A stretch of 41,753 bases of DNA from Acidimicrobiia bacterium. Lineage in GTDB: Bacteria; Actinomycetota; Acidimicrobiia; Acidimicrobiales; CATQHL01. Below the pieces are notes generated by a model. That model made no database searches. It was not told the origin of the DNA and saw only the letters and a program-made list of their open reading frames with translations. This document shows, piece after piece, positions 15,036 to 22,681 of the stretch. The stretch's first letter is position 1, and each line of letters begins with the position of its first letter. A program made the position numbers and the translations under genes. Location: NCBI GenBank assembly GCA_009835395.1, contig VXXM01000089.1:47921-89673 (forward strand). The letters are read 5' to 3'.

Positions 15036-16802
15036 TCAGTTCACGCCGTCGTGCGACGGGGCGCTGCCGTCCCGGCCGTGGAGGCGGCGCCCGGCAATGC
15101 GCAGGTCGCCACGGCGGCGCGTCACCCCGACGGCGTCCAGAGCCGCCAGCAGTGGTAGGGCGTACTTCCGGGTCGTCCCGACGGCGTCGCGGAACTCGGC
15201 GACGGTGAACCCCTCGGTCTCTCGGCCGAGCAGCCGGGTGACCTCCTCGGTGGCCCGGTCGACGGCGGCCGCCGGGAAGATCACACCGTCCAGGGACAAC
15301 ACCAGGCCCCGCCGCAGCATCTCCCTCAATTCCTCCGGAGCCACCGCGGGGACACCCGGCGCGGCCGGTTCGGGGGGTGAGAATGGCTGCTGAGCCAGAG
15401 CGGCCAGGAACGGATGCTCGGCCAGCGTGTCGAGGTGCCTGGCAGGGTGCGCCCGCCCGGCGTCGACGACGACACCGTTCAGGTGCTCGGCCACGGCCCG
15501 CTCCTGCTCGCTGAGGCCGGCCAGATCGAGCCCCAGGCCCGCCGCCTCGGCGATCCGCGCCCGGAGGTCGTCCTGCGCCATCCGCAGCGCCTCGGGATCG
15601 GTGACCCATCCGGCCAGGTTCGGCCGTCTGCGCTCGCCCGTGAGACGCCAGAGGTCGTCGGGTCTCACCCAGCCGCGTTCGGCGATGACCCTGTCCACCG
15701 AGCGGTCGGGTCGGGCCACCGCAGCCGGCAGGCGCGGGTCGACGTCCAGGATCTCCCCGCCGCCGACCGTCTCGGCACGCCCGCTCTCGCGCAGCACGAA
15801 GCGGTCGCCGGGCTTCAGGGGCAGCCTCCGGGGAAGGTGCAGGCGGACGGCACCCTGCTGTCCCGGTCTCAGCGACTCGGTGCCGAGGATGCGCATACGC
15901 ACGCTGAACTCGCCCGCGCCGAGGTAGGCCACGTACGCCCCTCTGCGCGACACCTCGTGATCGAGCGACTCGAGCACGCTGAGGGAGGCGTCGACGGTGC
16001 GGGTCAGGTGCCACTGATCCTCCCGGACGACCACGTGTCCCCGCCCCACGTCGCCGTGGTTGATGCCGGCGAGGTTGAGGGCCGAGCGGTGACCGGGACC
16101 GACGCTCTGCTGGGTGGCGTAGAGGCTCTGGATGGCGCGCACCCGGACCCTGCGCCGCCCCGGGCGGACGACCAGCTCGTCGCCGACGGCCAACTGCCCT
16201 CCCGTGAGGGTGCCGGTGACGACCGTGCCGGCGCCCGACGCCACGAACGAGCGGTCCACCCACAGGCGCGGACGACCTGTGTCGGTGGCCGGCGGCGTGC
16301 GTGCCAGCAGGCGGTCGAGAGCCGCCGTGAAGGCGTCCATGCCCGTCCCCGAGACACCGTCGGTCGCCACGATCTCGGCGTTGGCGAGGAACGTGCCCAC
16401 CAGGTGGTCCGAGACATCGAGTTGGGCGATCTCGACGAGCTCCTCGTCGACGAGGTCCACTTTGGTGAGCACCACGAGGCCGCTGCTGATGCCGAGCAAC
16501 TCCAGGATGCGCAGATGCTCCTCGGACTGCGGCTTCCATCCCTCGGTGGCCGCCACGACGAAGATGCAGGCATCGGTGGCGCCGACGCCCGCCAGCATGT
16601 TCCGGATGAACCTGATGTGCCCCGGGACATCGACGATGGCGCAGCGGCGCCCGCTGGGCAGGGTCGCGGCGGCGAAGCCCAGATCGATCGTCAGCCCGCG
16701 GCGCTGCTCCTCTTCGAACCGGTCGGGATCGGTGCCGGTGAGGGCCTTGACCAGCGTGGACTTCCCGTGGTCGACGTGACCGGCGGTGGCGACGACGTGC
16801 AC
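15036..16802 (-). CDS. selB: Selenocysteine-specific elongation factor SelB
   Basis: GTPase of 588 aa that carries Sec-tRNA to the ribosome at UGA codons marked by a SECIS hairpin. G1 is AGHVDHGKST (residues ~7-16), G2/G3 are GLTIDLGF and DVPGH, and G4 is LTKVD. EF-Tu-like beta-barrel domains follow (VDRSFVASGAGTVVTGTLTGG), and the C-terminal ~200 residues contain the winged-helix repeats that bind SECIS (EGFTVAEFRDAVGTTRKYALPLL, spanning ~545-567). The gene follows selA on the same strand with 22 nt between them, forming a selAB operon. GTG start; no strong ribosome-binding site. selC lies 11 kb away at 27564-27659. Confidence 0.96.
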   Translation of the reverse strand: MHVVATAGHVDHGKSTLVKALTGTDPDRFEEEQRRGLTIDLGFAAATLPSGRRCAIVDVPGHIRFIRNMLAGVGATDACIFVVAATEGWKPQSEEHLRILELLGISSGLVVLTKVDLVDEELVEIAQLDVSDHLVGTFLANAEIVATDGVSGTGMDAFTAALDRLLARTPPATDTGRPRLWVDRSFVASGAGTVVTGTLTGGQLAVGDELVVRPGRRRVRVRAIQSLYATQQSVGPGHRSALNLAGINHGDVGRGHVVVREDQWHLTRTVDASLSVLESLDHEVSRRGAYVAYLGAGEFSVRMRILGTESLRPGQQGAVRLHLPRRLPLKPGDRFVLRESGRAETVGGGEILDVDPRLPAAVARPDRSVDRVIAERGWVRPDDLWRLTGERRRPNLAGWVTDPEALRMAQDDLRARIAEAAGLGLDLAGLSEQERAVAEHLNGVVVDAGRAHPARHLDTLAEHPFLAALAQQPFSPPEPAAPGVPAVAPEELREMLRRGLVLSLDGVIFPAAAVDRATEEVTRLLGRETEGFTVAEFRDAVGTTRKYALPLLAALDAVGVTRRRGDLRIAGRRLHGRDGSAPSHDGVN

Positions 16803-16824
16803 AGGACTCTCGCCGGGAAGGCGA

Positions 16825-18159
16825 CTAGCCGGCAGCGTCGCCCGCGCAGGCCCGGCGGGCCGCTGCGGCCACGATGCCGTCGTCGGCGGGGTCCACGGTG
16901 CGCAGATCCAGGAAGGTCCGCTGTTCGGTCACTCGGGCGACGACCGGCACGTCGTGGTCTCGCAGCTCCGCGGCCCGGTCGCCGTCCAGCACGATGCCCG
17001 CAGACGGGATCTCCACGCCCGGCAGCGTGCCGCCGCCGGTGGTGGCCGCCATGTCGCACACTTCCCCGATGTCGAGCGCCGCGGCGCGGGCGCGCAGCTC
17101 GGCGACCGGTGTGGTGGCCATGCGCCAGAAGGGGATCTCGTCGCCGCGCCGGTGCAGGTAGGTGAGGGCCAGAGACTGGAGTGTCTCCAGCACCAGGCCG
17201 CCTGCCCGGAAGGCGCGGGCCAGGGGATGGCGGGCGCAGCGCGCCACCGACTCGGCGCTGCCGGCGATGACGCCCGCCTGCGGCCCGCCCAGCAGCTTGT
17301 CGCCCGAGAAGGTCACCAGGTCTGCGCCGGCGGCGAGGGTCTGGCGCGCCGCGGGCTCGCCGCGCAGCCACTGCGGCGGCCCGCCCGCCAGCCACTGGCA
17401 GGCCTCGTCGAGGAGGCCCGAGCCGATGTCGACCACCAGCGGCACGCCGAGGTCCACCAGCTCGCCGACCGCGGGCGCCTCGGTGAACCCCACGATGCGG
17501 TAGTTGGACTGGTGCACCCGCAGGCAGAGCGCCACGTCGCCCGTCTCGACGGCGGCCGCATAGTCTTGGCGCCGCGTGCGGTTCGTCGTGCCCACCTCCA
17601 CCAGCCGTGCCCCCGACTGCGCCACGATCTCCGGTACCCGGAAGCCGCCGCCGATCTCCACGAGCTCGCCGCGGCTGACAGCCACCCCACGCCCCGCTGC
17701 CAGCGCGCCCAGCACCAGGGTGACCGCGGCGGCGCAGTTGTTGACCACGAGCGCGGCCTCGGCTCCGCAGAGCCGCGCCAGCAGGCGGCCGGCATGGGCG
17801 TGGCGATCGCCGCGTGTGCCGCGCTCGGTGTCGAACTCCAGGTTGCTGTAGCGCAGCGCCGCCGTTCCGCCGCCGGTGCCGCCGAGAGCGGCGGTCCCCA
17901 GCGGTGCCCGTCCCAGGTTGGTGTGTAGCAGGACGCCGGTGGCGTTGATCACAGGCCGCAGCAGCGACCGCTCCATGGCGGCGGCGCGCTCGGCGGCACC
18001 GGCGGGGTCTCCGGCGGCGATGGCGGCACGGGCAGCGTCCACCAGCAACCCGTGGGGCAGGCCGCTGCCGGCGAGCGACTGCGCCAGCGAATCGACGCTG
18101 GGCGGCCGGGCGTGCTCCCCGGTCGCCGAGGGCGGCGGCATGTTCCGTCTGTCGTTCAC
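16825..18159 (-). CDS. selA: L-seryl-tRNA(Sec) selenium transferase SelA
   Basis: PLP-dependent enzyme that converts seryl-tRNA(Sec) to selenocysteyl-tRNA(Sec) with selenophosphate, forming a large ring oligomer in bacteria; 444 aa, near the usual size. Key blocks are INATGVLLHTNLGRAPL, the NNCAAAVTLVLGAL cofactor region and VTFSGDKLLGGPQAG with the PLP lysine at about residue 290. The long N-terminal helical region used for tRNA binding is present. GTG at 18159 lies 7 nt after a TAGCCT hexamer, so transcription may start at this codon. selD is not in the window. Confidence 0.96.
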   Translation of the reverse strand: MNDRRNMPPPSATGEHARPPSVDSLAQSLAGSGLPHGLLVDAARAAIAAGDPAGAAERAAAMERSLLRPVINATGVLLHTNLGRAPLGTAALGGTGGGTAALRYSNLEFDTERGTRGDRHAHAGRLLARLCGAEAALVVNNCAAAVTLVLGALAAGRGVAVSRGELVEIGGGFRVPEIVAQSGARLVEVGTTNRTRRQDYAAAVETGDVALCLRVHQSNYRIVGFTEAPAVGELVDLGVPLVVDIGSGLLDEACQWLAGGPPQWLRGEPAARQTLAAGADLVTFSGDKLLGGPQAGVIAGSAESVARCARHPLARAFRAGGLVLETLQSLALTYLHRRGDEIPFWRMATTPVAELRARAAALDIGEVCDMAATTGGGTLPGVEIPSAGIVLDGDRAAELRDHDVPVVARVTEQRTFLDLRTVDPADDGIVAAAARRACAGDAAG

Positions 18160-18166
18160 GGCACCC

Positions 18167-18172
18167 AGGCTA
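18167..18172 (-). promoter_or_regulatory. Predicted -10 element, leaderless selA promoter
   Basis: TAGCCT on the minus strand lies 7 nt before the GTG of selA. It falls in the 22-bp gap after the acyl-CoA dehydrogenase stop, so selAB could have its own promoter in addition to read-through. Confidence 0.5.
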
Positions 18173-18181
18173 TGGCCCCGC

Positions 18182-19345
18182 TCAGAGCCCCCTGGGCAGG
18201 CCGCAGGACTCGGCGATGAGGCTGCGGGCCATCTCGTTGTTGATGGGGGCGATCCGGTAGATGCGCGTGTCGCGCCAGTAGCGCTGCATGTGCGTCTCGG
18301 CGGCGTAGCCCATGCCGCCGAGCATCTGGATGCCCAGGTCGGCTGCGGCGACGGCGTACTCAGAGGCCAACACCTTGGCCATGGTGGCCTCGGTGCCGCA
18401 CGGCTCGCCCAGCGATTGCAGCCAGGCGGCCTCGTAGGTGATCAGTTCGGCTTGGCGCTGCCACATCCTGATGTCGGCCACGTAGTGCTGCAGGGCCTGG
18501 AACTCGCCGATCCGCCGGCCGAACGCCTCTCGCTCACAGAGGTGGGACACCGCCTCCTCCAGCACGCCCTCCAGGACCCCGCAGCACAGCGCCGCCACCA
18601 GGATCCGCTCGTTGTTCAGCGTGGCCAGCAGTTGGTGCCAGCCGCGGCCCGCCTCGCCCAGCACCAACTCGTCGGGCACGAAGACGTCGTCGAGGTGGAC
18701 CTCGTAGGACGGCACGGCCCGCATGCCCAGCTTCGGGATCGAGGTCAGCTCCAGGCCCTCGCTGGGTTGGGGGACGAGGAACACGGTGGTGCCCAGGCTC
18801 TTGCGGGGCGGGTCCGGGTCGGAGCGGGCGAGCAGCAGCAGGTAGTCCGATTGCGCCGCCGCCGTGCACCAGATCTTGCGCCCGCTGATGCGCCAGCCGC
18901 CGCCGTCACGGTCCGCCCTCGTGCGCAGAGCCCCCAGCAGGTCGGTGCCGCCGCCGGGCTCGGTCACCGAGATGGCGAAACGCAGCCTGCCCCCGGCCAG
19001 GTCGGGCAGGAAGCGCTCCTTCTGCTCGTCGCTGCCGAACGCGCCGAGCGACTTGGCACCGGCGAAGGAGGAGATGCCCCAGATCCAGGTCAGCCCGGCC
19101 AGCGACCGGCCCAGCTCCTGGCACAGGAGCGCCTGATCGACCGCGTTGCCGCCCTGGCCGCCGTAGGCGGGGTCGATTCCGATGGCGTGGAAGCCGGCGG
19201 CGGTCATCCTGTCCCAGAGCTCGAACGGGTACTTCCCCTCGGCGACCTCGAGTTCGCGGGCCACCGACTTGGGGCATTCCCGCTCGACCCAGTCCCGCAG
19301 CATCCGGCGGAACGCCAGTTGCTCCTCGCTGAAGCGGAAGTTCAC
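18182..19345 (-). CDS. Acyl-CoA dehydrogenase family protein
   Basis: FAD-dependent acyl-CoA dehydrogenase, 387 aa, complete. Family blocks include ISVTEPGGGTDLLG, KIWCTAAAQSDYLLLLAR, FGRRIGEFQALQH and QMLGGMGYAAETHMQRYWRD. The usual catalytic glutamate near the C-terminus (YEGTxxI) is replaced by RIAPINNEM. A Glu is instead present at E246 in LNNERILVAA, the position used by isovaleryl-CoA and long-chain type dehydrogenases. The substrate is therefore likely branched or otherwise atypical, though not determined. GTG at 19345 overlaps the mrp stop as GTGA, indicating an mrp-acad operon. Confidence 0.92.
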   Translation of the reverse strand: MNFRFSEEQLAFRRMLRDWVERECPKSVARELEVAEGKYPFELWDRMTAAGFHAIGIDPAYGGQGGNAVDQALLCQELGRSLAGLTWIWGISSFAGAKSLGAFGSDEQKERFLPDLAGGRLRFAISVTEPGGGTDLLGALRTRADRDGGGWRISGRKIWCTAAAQSDYLLLLARSDPDPPRKSLGTTVFLVPQPSEGLELTSIPKLGMRAVPSYEVHLDDVFVPDELVLGEAGRGWHQLLATLNNERILVAALCCGVLEGVLEEAVSHLCEREAFGRRIGEFQALQHYVADIRMWQRQAELITYEAAWLQSLGEPCGTEATMAKVLASEYAVAAADLGIQMLGGMGYAAETHMQRYWRDTRIYRIAPINNEMARSLIAESCGLPRGL

Positions 19346-20523
19346 GAACCGCGTCGTTGCAGCCTGACAGGTGTCCCGGCCAGGTGTGCGCTGCAGCCGG
19401 CCAGTTCGCCCGCCGGCACCAGCTCGTCGACGAGCCGTTTGGCGATGTCCCGGACGGCCTCGGCGGCAGGGCCCTCGCCGAGCACGAACGGCTCACCGGC
19501 GTCGCTGGCGGGCGAGACCGTCGGGTCGATCGGCACCTTGCCCAGCAATGGTGCCCCGATCTCGAGGGCGAGCGCCTCGCCGCCGCCCTCGCCGAACAGC
19601 GCGTGAGCCGTGCCGTCCGGGGCGACGTAGGCAGTCATGTTCTCGATGACTCCGGCGATGCGCAGGTAGTTGTTGCGGCCCATGTTGGCGGCCCGCGCCG
19701 CCACGTTCTGCACGCTGCGCGAGGGGGTCGTGACGATGATCATCTCGGCCCGGGGCAGCAGCTTGGCGATGCCCATCTGCACGTCGCCGGTGCCCGGGGG
19801 CATGTCCACCACCAGGAAGTCCATGGGCCCCCACAGCACGTCCTCGAGGAAGTGGCGCACCGCCCGGTTCAGGATGAGGCCGCGCCACATCAGCGCGGTC
19901 TGCTCGTCGTCCACCAGCAGCCCCATCGAGACGACCTTGAGTGTGCCGTCGCCGATCCGCCGGGTCTGCGGGAGAATCTTGCGTTCGGTCTCGGCACCCT
20001 CGAGCCGCCCGGTCAGATCGAGCATGCGGGGCACCGAGTAGCCCCAGATGTCGGCGTCGAGCAAGCCCACGGTGTGCCCCTCGGTCGCCAGCGCCATGGC
20101 GAGGTTCACCGAGATCGAGGACTTGCCGACACCCCCCTTGCCCGATGCGATCAGCAGCACCTTGGTGGTGATCGGGATCTCGGTGTCGGGCGCGCTCTCG
20201 GCCACGTTGCGCCGGGCGATGGCCATGGCCTTGGCCTTGCCCTCGCTGGAGAGCTCGGTCCAGGAGATGTCCACGCCGGACACGCCCGGCAGCGTCGCCA
20301 CCCGGTTGCGGACGTCACGCCGGATCTGCGCCCGCAGGGGGCAGCCCATGGTGGTGAGGGCGACGGTCACGGTGACCTGGCCGGAGGGGTCGATCTCGGC
20401 TCCCGGAACCATCCCCAACTCGACGATGTTGCTCCCGAGTTCGGGGTCGATGACGTCGCGCAGCAGCGCCATGACGGCCTCGACGGTCGGCGGTTGCGGA
20501 TCGTGCGTCGGGGTGACGGTCAC
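19342..20523 (-). CDS. mrp: Mrp/NBP35 family iron-sulfur carrier ATPase
   Basis: P-loop ATPase of the ApbC/Mrp group that carries and transfers Fe-S clusters, 393 aa. The N-terminal ~95 residues are a DUF59/MIP18 domain (VIDPELGSNIVELGMV, TTMGCPLR). The ATPase part has GKGGVGKSS (residues ~128-136), LLDADIWG and VDMPPGTGD motifs. The CxxC pair that bridges a cluster in ApbC is not seen after GVIENMTAY, where VAPDGT occurs instead. GTG at 20523 lies 7 nt after TAGACT, suggesting a leaderless mRNA. The divergent neighbour is erpA, another Fe-S carrier, which supports a shared function. Confidence 0.94.
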   Translation of the reverse strand: MTVTPTHDPQPPTVEAVMALLRDVIDPELGSNIVELGMVPGAEIDPSGQVTVTVALTTMGCPLRAQIRRDVRNRVATLPGVSGVDISWTELSSEGKAKAMAIARRNVAESAPDTEIPITTKVLLIASGKGGVGKSSISVNLAMALATEGHTVGLLDADIWGYSVPRMLDLTGRLEGAETERKILPQTRRIGDGTLKVVSMGLLVDDEQTALMWRGLILNRAVRHFLEDVLWGPMDFLVVDMPPGTGDVQMGIAKLLPRAEMIIVTTPSRSVQNVAARAANMGRNNYLRIAGVIENMTAYVAPDGTAHALFGEGGGEALALEIGAPLLGKVPIDPTVSPASDAGEPFVLGEGPAAEAVRDIAKRLVDELVPAGELAGCSAHLAGTPVRLQRRGS

Positions 20524-20530
20524 GCCGCGA

Positions 20531-20589
20531 AGTCTACGGGGCGGTCCGTGACCGGGGCCGTGACGGCCCCGAGCCGCCTCGGGTAGACT
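20531..20589. promoter_or_regulatory. Divergent mrp / erpA promoters
   Basis: The minus-strand -10 TAGACT (20536-20531) is 7 nt from the mrp GTG. The plus-strand pair GTGACG (20560-20565) and TAGACT (20584-20589) has an 18-bp spacer and should start erpA transcription near 20596, leaving an ~80-nt leader. Two Fe-S genes using the same -10 sequence in opposite directions could share a regulator. Confidence 0.5.
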
Positions 20590-20675
20590 GACCGGGCCGG
20601 TCGGTCCCGCGGATCTGCGGATCGGAGCCCGTCCGGAGGCACCACGAGGCGAGGCAATCGACCAAGGAGCGCTCC

Positions 20676-20996
20676 ATGATCACGCTCACTCCCGAGGCGG
20701 CGAGCAAGGTGGGCGAGTTGCTCACCCAGGAGGGCGAAGAGGGTCTGGCGCTGCGGGTGGCGGTCCGGCCGGGTGGCTGTTCGGGGTTCAGCTACGAGAT
20801 GTTCTTCGACACCGAGGTCAACGACGACGACCAGAGCGCCGAGTTCGAGGGCGTCGACGTCATCGTGGATCGATCCAGCGCGATGCTGCTGCAGGGCGCC
20901 ACCCTGGACTACAGCGACAGCCTGCAGAACGCCGGCTTCTCCATCGACAACCCCAACGCCCAGCGCACCTGCGGCTGCGGGCAGTCCTTCAGCTGA
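20676..20996 (+). CDS. erpA: Iron-sulfur cluster insertion protein ErpA (HesB/IscA family)
   Basis: A-type Fe-S carrier of 106 aa with the three conserved cysteines C35 (GGCSGFSY), C99 and C101 (TCGCGQSF). It receives clusters from the Suf system and delivers them to apoproteins. AAGGAG is 7-8 nt upstream of the ATG. The gene is followed after 5 nt by a [2Fe-2S] molybdenum-hydroxylase-like protein, a plausible client. The leader of about 80 nt contains no obvious riboswitch that I can recognise. Confidence 0.95.
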   Translation: MITLTPEAASKVGELLTQEGEEGLALRVAVRPGGCSGFSYEMFFDTEVNDDDQSAEFEGVDVIVDRSSAMLLQGATLDYSDSLQNAGFSIDNPNAQRTCGCGQSFS

Positions 20997-21001
20997 CCTC
21001 C

Positions 21002-22549
21002 TTGCCGGCGCACGCCGGCGACCCCATCACCCTCACTGTCGACGGCCGCCCCGTCAGCGCGCCCGCCGGCGACTTCTCGCTGCTGACGCTGCTGCGCGAG
21101 CACCTCGGCATCCGGGAGGTGAAGGACGGCTGCAGCCCGCAGGGGCAATGCGGCGCCTGCACGGTGCTGGTGGACGGCGCCGCCCGGGTGGCCTGCGTCA
21201 CACCGGCACGGCGTGTGGCGGGTCGCCGGATCACGACGCTCGCGGGCCTGGATCCGGCCCGGAGGGAGGCCTGGGCGGACGCCTTCTGCGCCACCGGCGC
21301 CAGCCAGTGCGGGTTCTGCACACCGGGCATCATCCTGCGGCTCGAGAGCCTTGCGCGGCGCTCGCCGGGTGCCGACCCCAGCGGGGCACTGGCCGCCCAT
21401 CTGTGCCGCTGCACCGGCTGGCAGACGATCCTGGATGCGGCCCGGGCGGTCGCGGAGGGGACGCATCGGCCCGGCGGGTCGCGCGACTTTGCCGCCGCCG
21501 CCCATCGGGCGGCCATCGAGGGTGGGAGATCGCAGGTCGCCGGCCCGCGCGTGGCGTGCGGCGAGGGAGGATTCGCCGACGACTCGGCGCCGCCCGGCGC
21601 ACTGGTGGCGGTCCCGGCACCCGATGGCGGCTGGGTGTTGGGGGAGACGCTGAGCGAGGCGCGCCGGGCGGCGGGGGCAGCCGAGGGCCGGCGCAGCACG
21701 CTGGCTGCCGAGCCGCCGCTGGAGGTGCCGCCGGGAGACTGGGACTGCACGCTGCGTACCTGCTGGAGCGAGCCGGCCTACCTGGAGCTGGACGCCTCGT
21801 GGTGCGAGCCCGGAGGGGAGCCGGCCGACCCGCTGGGCAACGGCGGGGCGTTCGGCGGCAAGGCCACCTCGGAGGCCCCGGCGGCCGCTCGGCGGCTCGC
21901 CGATGAGACGGGCCGGCCGGTGCGGGTGCTCTACTCCCGCCCCGACGCCACCCGCCTGGGGCCCAAGCGCCCGCCGGTGGCCGGCGGAGCCAACGCCGAC
22001 GGCAACGGGCGGCTGGCCGTGGCGCGGACACCGGGAATCGCCGAGGCCGTCGCCGCGGTCGCTCCCGGCTTGGAGGTCACCGAGGTGGACATCGCCGGAC
22101 CGCCCACGTCGGCGGACCTGCGCGCCGCCGGTGTGCTCGAGGCGCTGGCCCTGCTGGCCGGCGCACGCGGGACGGCGGATGCGGTCCGGCTGCCCGGAGG
22201 CGGGGTGGCCGCCGCGCACGTCGGCGAGGTCATCGCCGTGGAGGTCGAGTGCGGGCACCCGCTGGACGAGGTCGTGCTGCGTTCGTACTGCATCGGCGCC
22301 GCGCACATGGCCTACAGCCTCGTGACCGCCGAGGCCATCGCAACCGACGAATCCGGCACGGTGGCGGACCTGACGGTGCGATCCTTCGGGGTGGTTCCGG
22401 CGTCGCGGACGCCTGCGGTGGACGTGCGGATCGTCCACAGCGATCAGGAGCCGGTGAACGGTTCGGACGCGGTGTTCGTGGCCGTCGCCGCCGCCACCTG
22501 GCTGGCGAGGGGCTGCCCGCCGACGTGGCCCACCGACCGGCGAGTCTGA
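21002..22549 (+). CDS. [2Fe-2S] protein fused to a reduced molybdenum-hydroxylase domain
   Basis: A 515-aa fusion. Residues 8-155 are the small-subunit module of xanthine dehydrogenase-type enzymes, with cluster ligands C44, C50, C53, C65 and C103, C106, C135, C137 (CSPQGQCGAC and CGFCTPG...CRCTGW). Residues ~190-515 show fragments of the large molybdopterin subunit, notably GNGGAFGGKATSEAPAAARRL and GRPVRVLYSR. They total only ~320 residues, against ~750 in true large subunits. The C-terminal catalytic glutamate segment was not found. It may be a degenerate or specialised Mo-enzyme, an electron carrier, or a non-catalytic partner. TTG at 21002 is the only early start and lies 5 nt after erpA; weak start evidence. 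Confidence 0.72.
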   Translation: MPAHAGDPITLTVDGRPVSAPAGDFSLLTLLREHLGIREVKDGCSPQGQCGACTVLVDGAARVACVTPARRVAGRRITTLAGLDPARREAWADAFCATGASQCGFCTPGIILRLESLARRSPGADPSGALAAHLCRCTGWQTILDAARAVAEGTHRPGGSRDFAAAAHRAAIEGGRSQVAGPRVACGEGGFADDSAPPGALVAVPAPDGGWVLGETLSEARRAAGAAEGRRSTLAAEPPLEVPPGDWDCTLRTCWSEPAYLELDASWCEPGGEPADPLGNGGAFGGKATSEAPAAARRLADETGRPVRVLYSRPDATRLGPKRPPVAGGANADGNGRLAVARTPGIAEAVAAVAPGLEVTEVDIAGPPTSADLRAAGVLEALALLAGARGTADAVRLPGGGVAAAHVGEVIAVEVECGHPLDEVVLRSYCIGAAHMAYSLVTAEAIATDESGTVADLTVRSFGVVPASRTPAVDVRIVHSDQEPVNGSDAVFVAVAAATWLARGCPPTWPTDRRV

Positions 22550-22566
22550 CCGGCGCCGGATTGCGC

Positions 22567-22611
22567 GAACCGGGACAACCGGTTCCGCTCCGTGCAACAA
22601 TCTCATAGACT
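22567..22611 (+). promoter_or_regulatory. glnA promoter with overlapping inverted repeat
   Basis: TTCCGC (22583-22588) and TAGACT (22606-22611) are separated by 17 bp. A perfect 7-bp inverted repeat GAACCGG-N5-CCGGTTC (22567-22585) overlaps the -35 region. It could be an operator for a nitrogen regulator or the terminator hairpin of the preceding gene; it does not match the GlnR consensus in an obvious way. Confidence 0.45.
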
Positions 22612-22681
22612 TCCGGCGGTCTCCAGTCAACGGCGCCGGGGGACAGCGCATAGCGACACCGGATCGACTGGAGGGATCACA

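Noticed and set aside
21002-22549. Selenium-dependent molybdenum hydroxylase linked to the sel genes
   Set aside because: Those enzymes use a labile selenium cofactor needing selD and other maturation genes, none of which are here; proximity to selA/selB is 3 kb across other operons.
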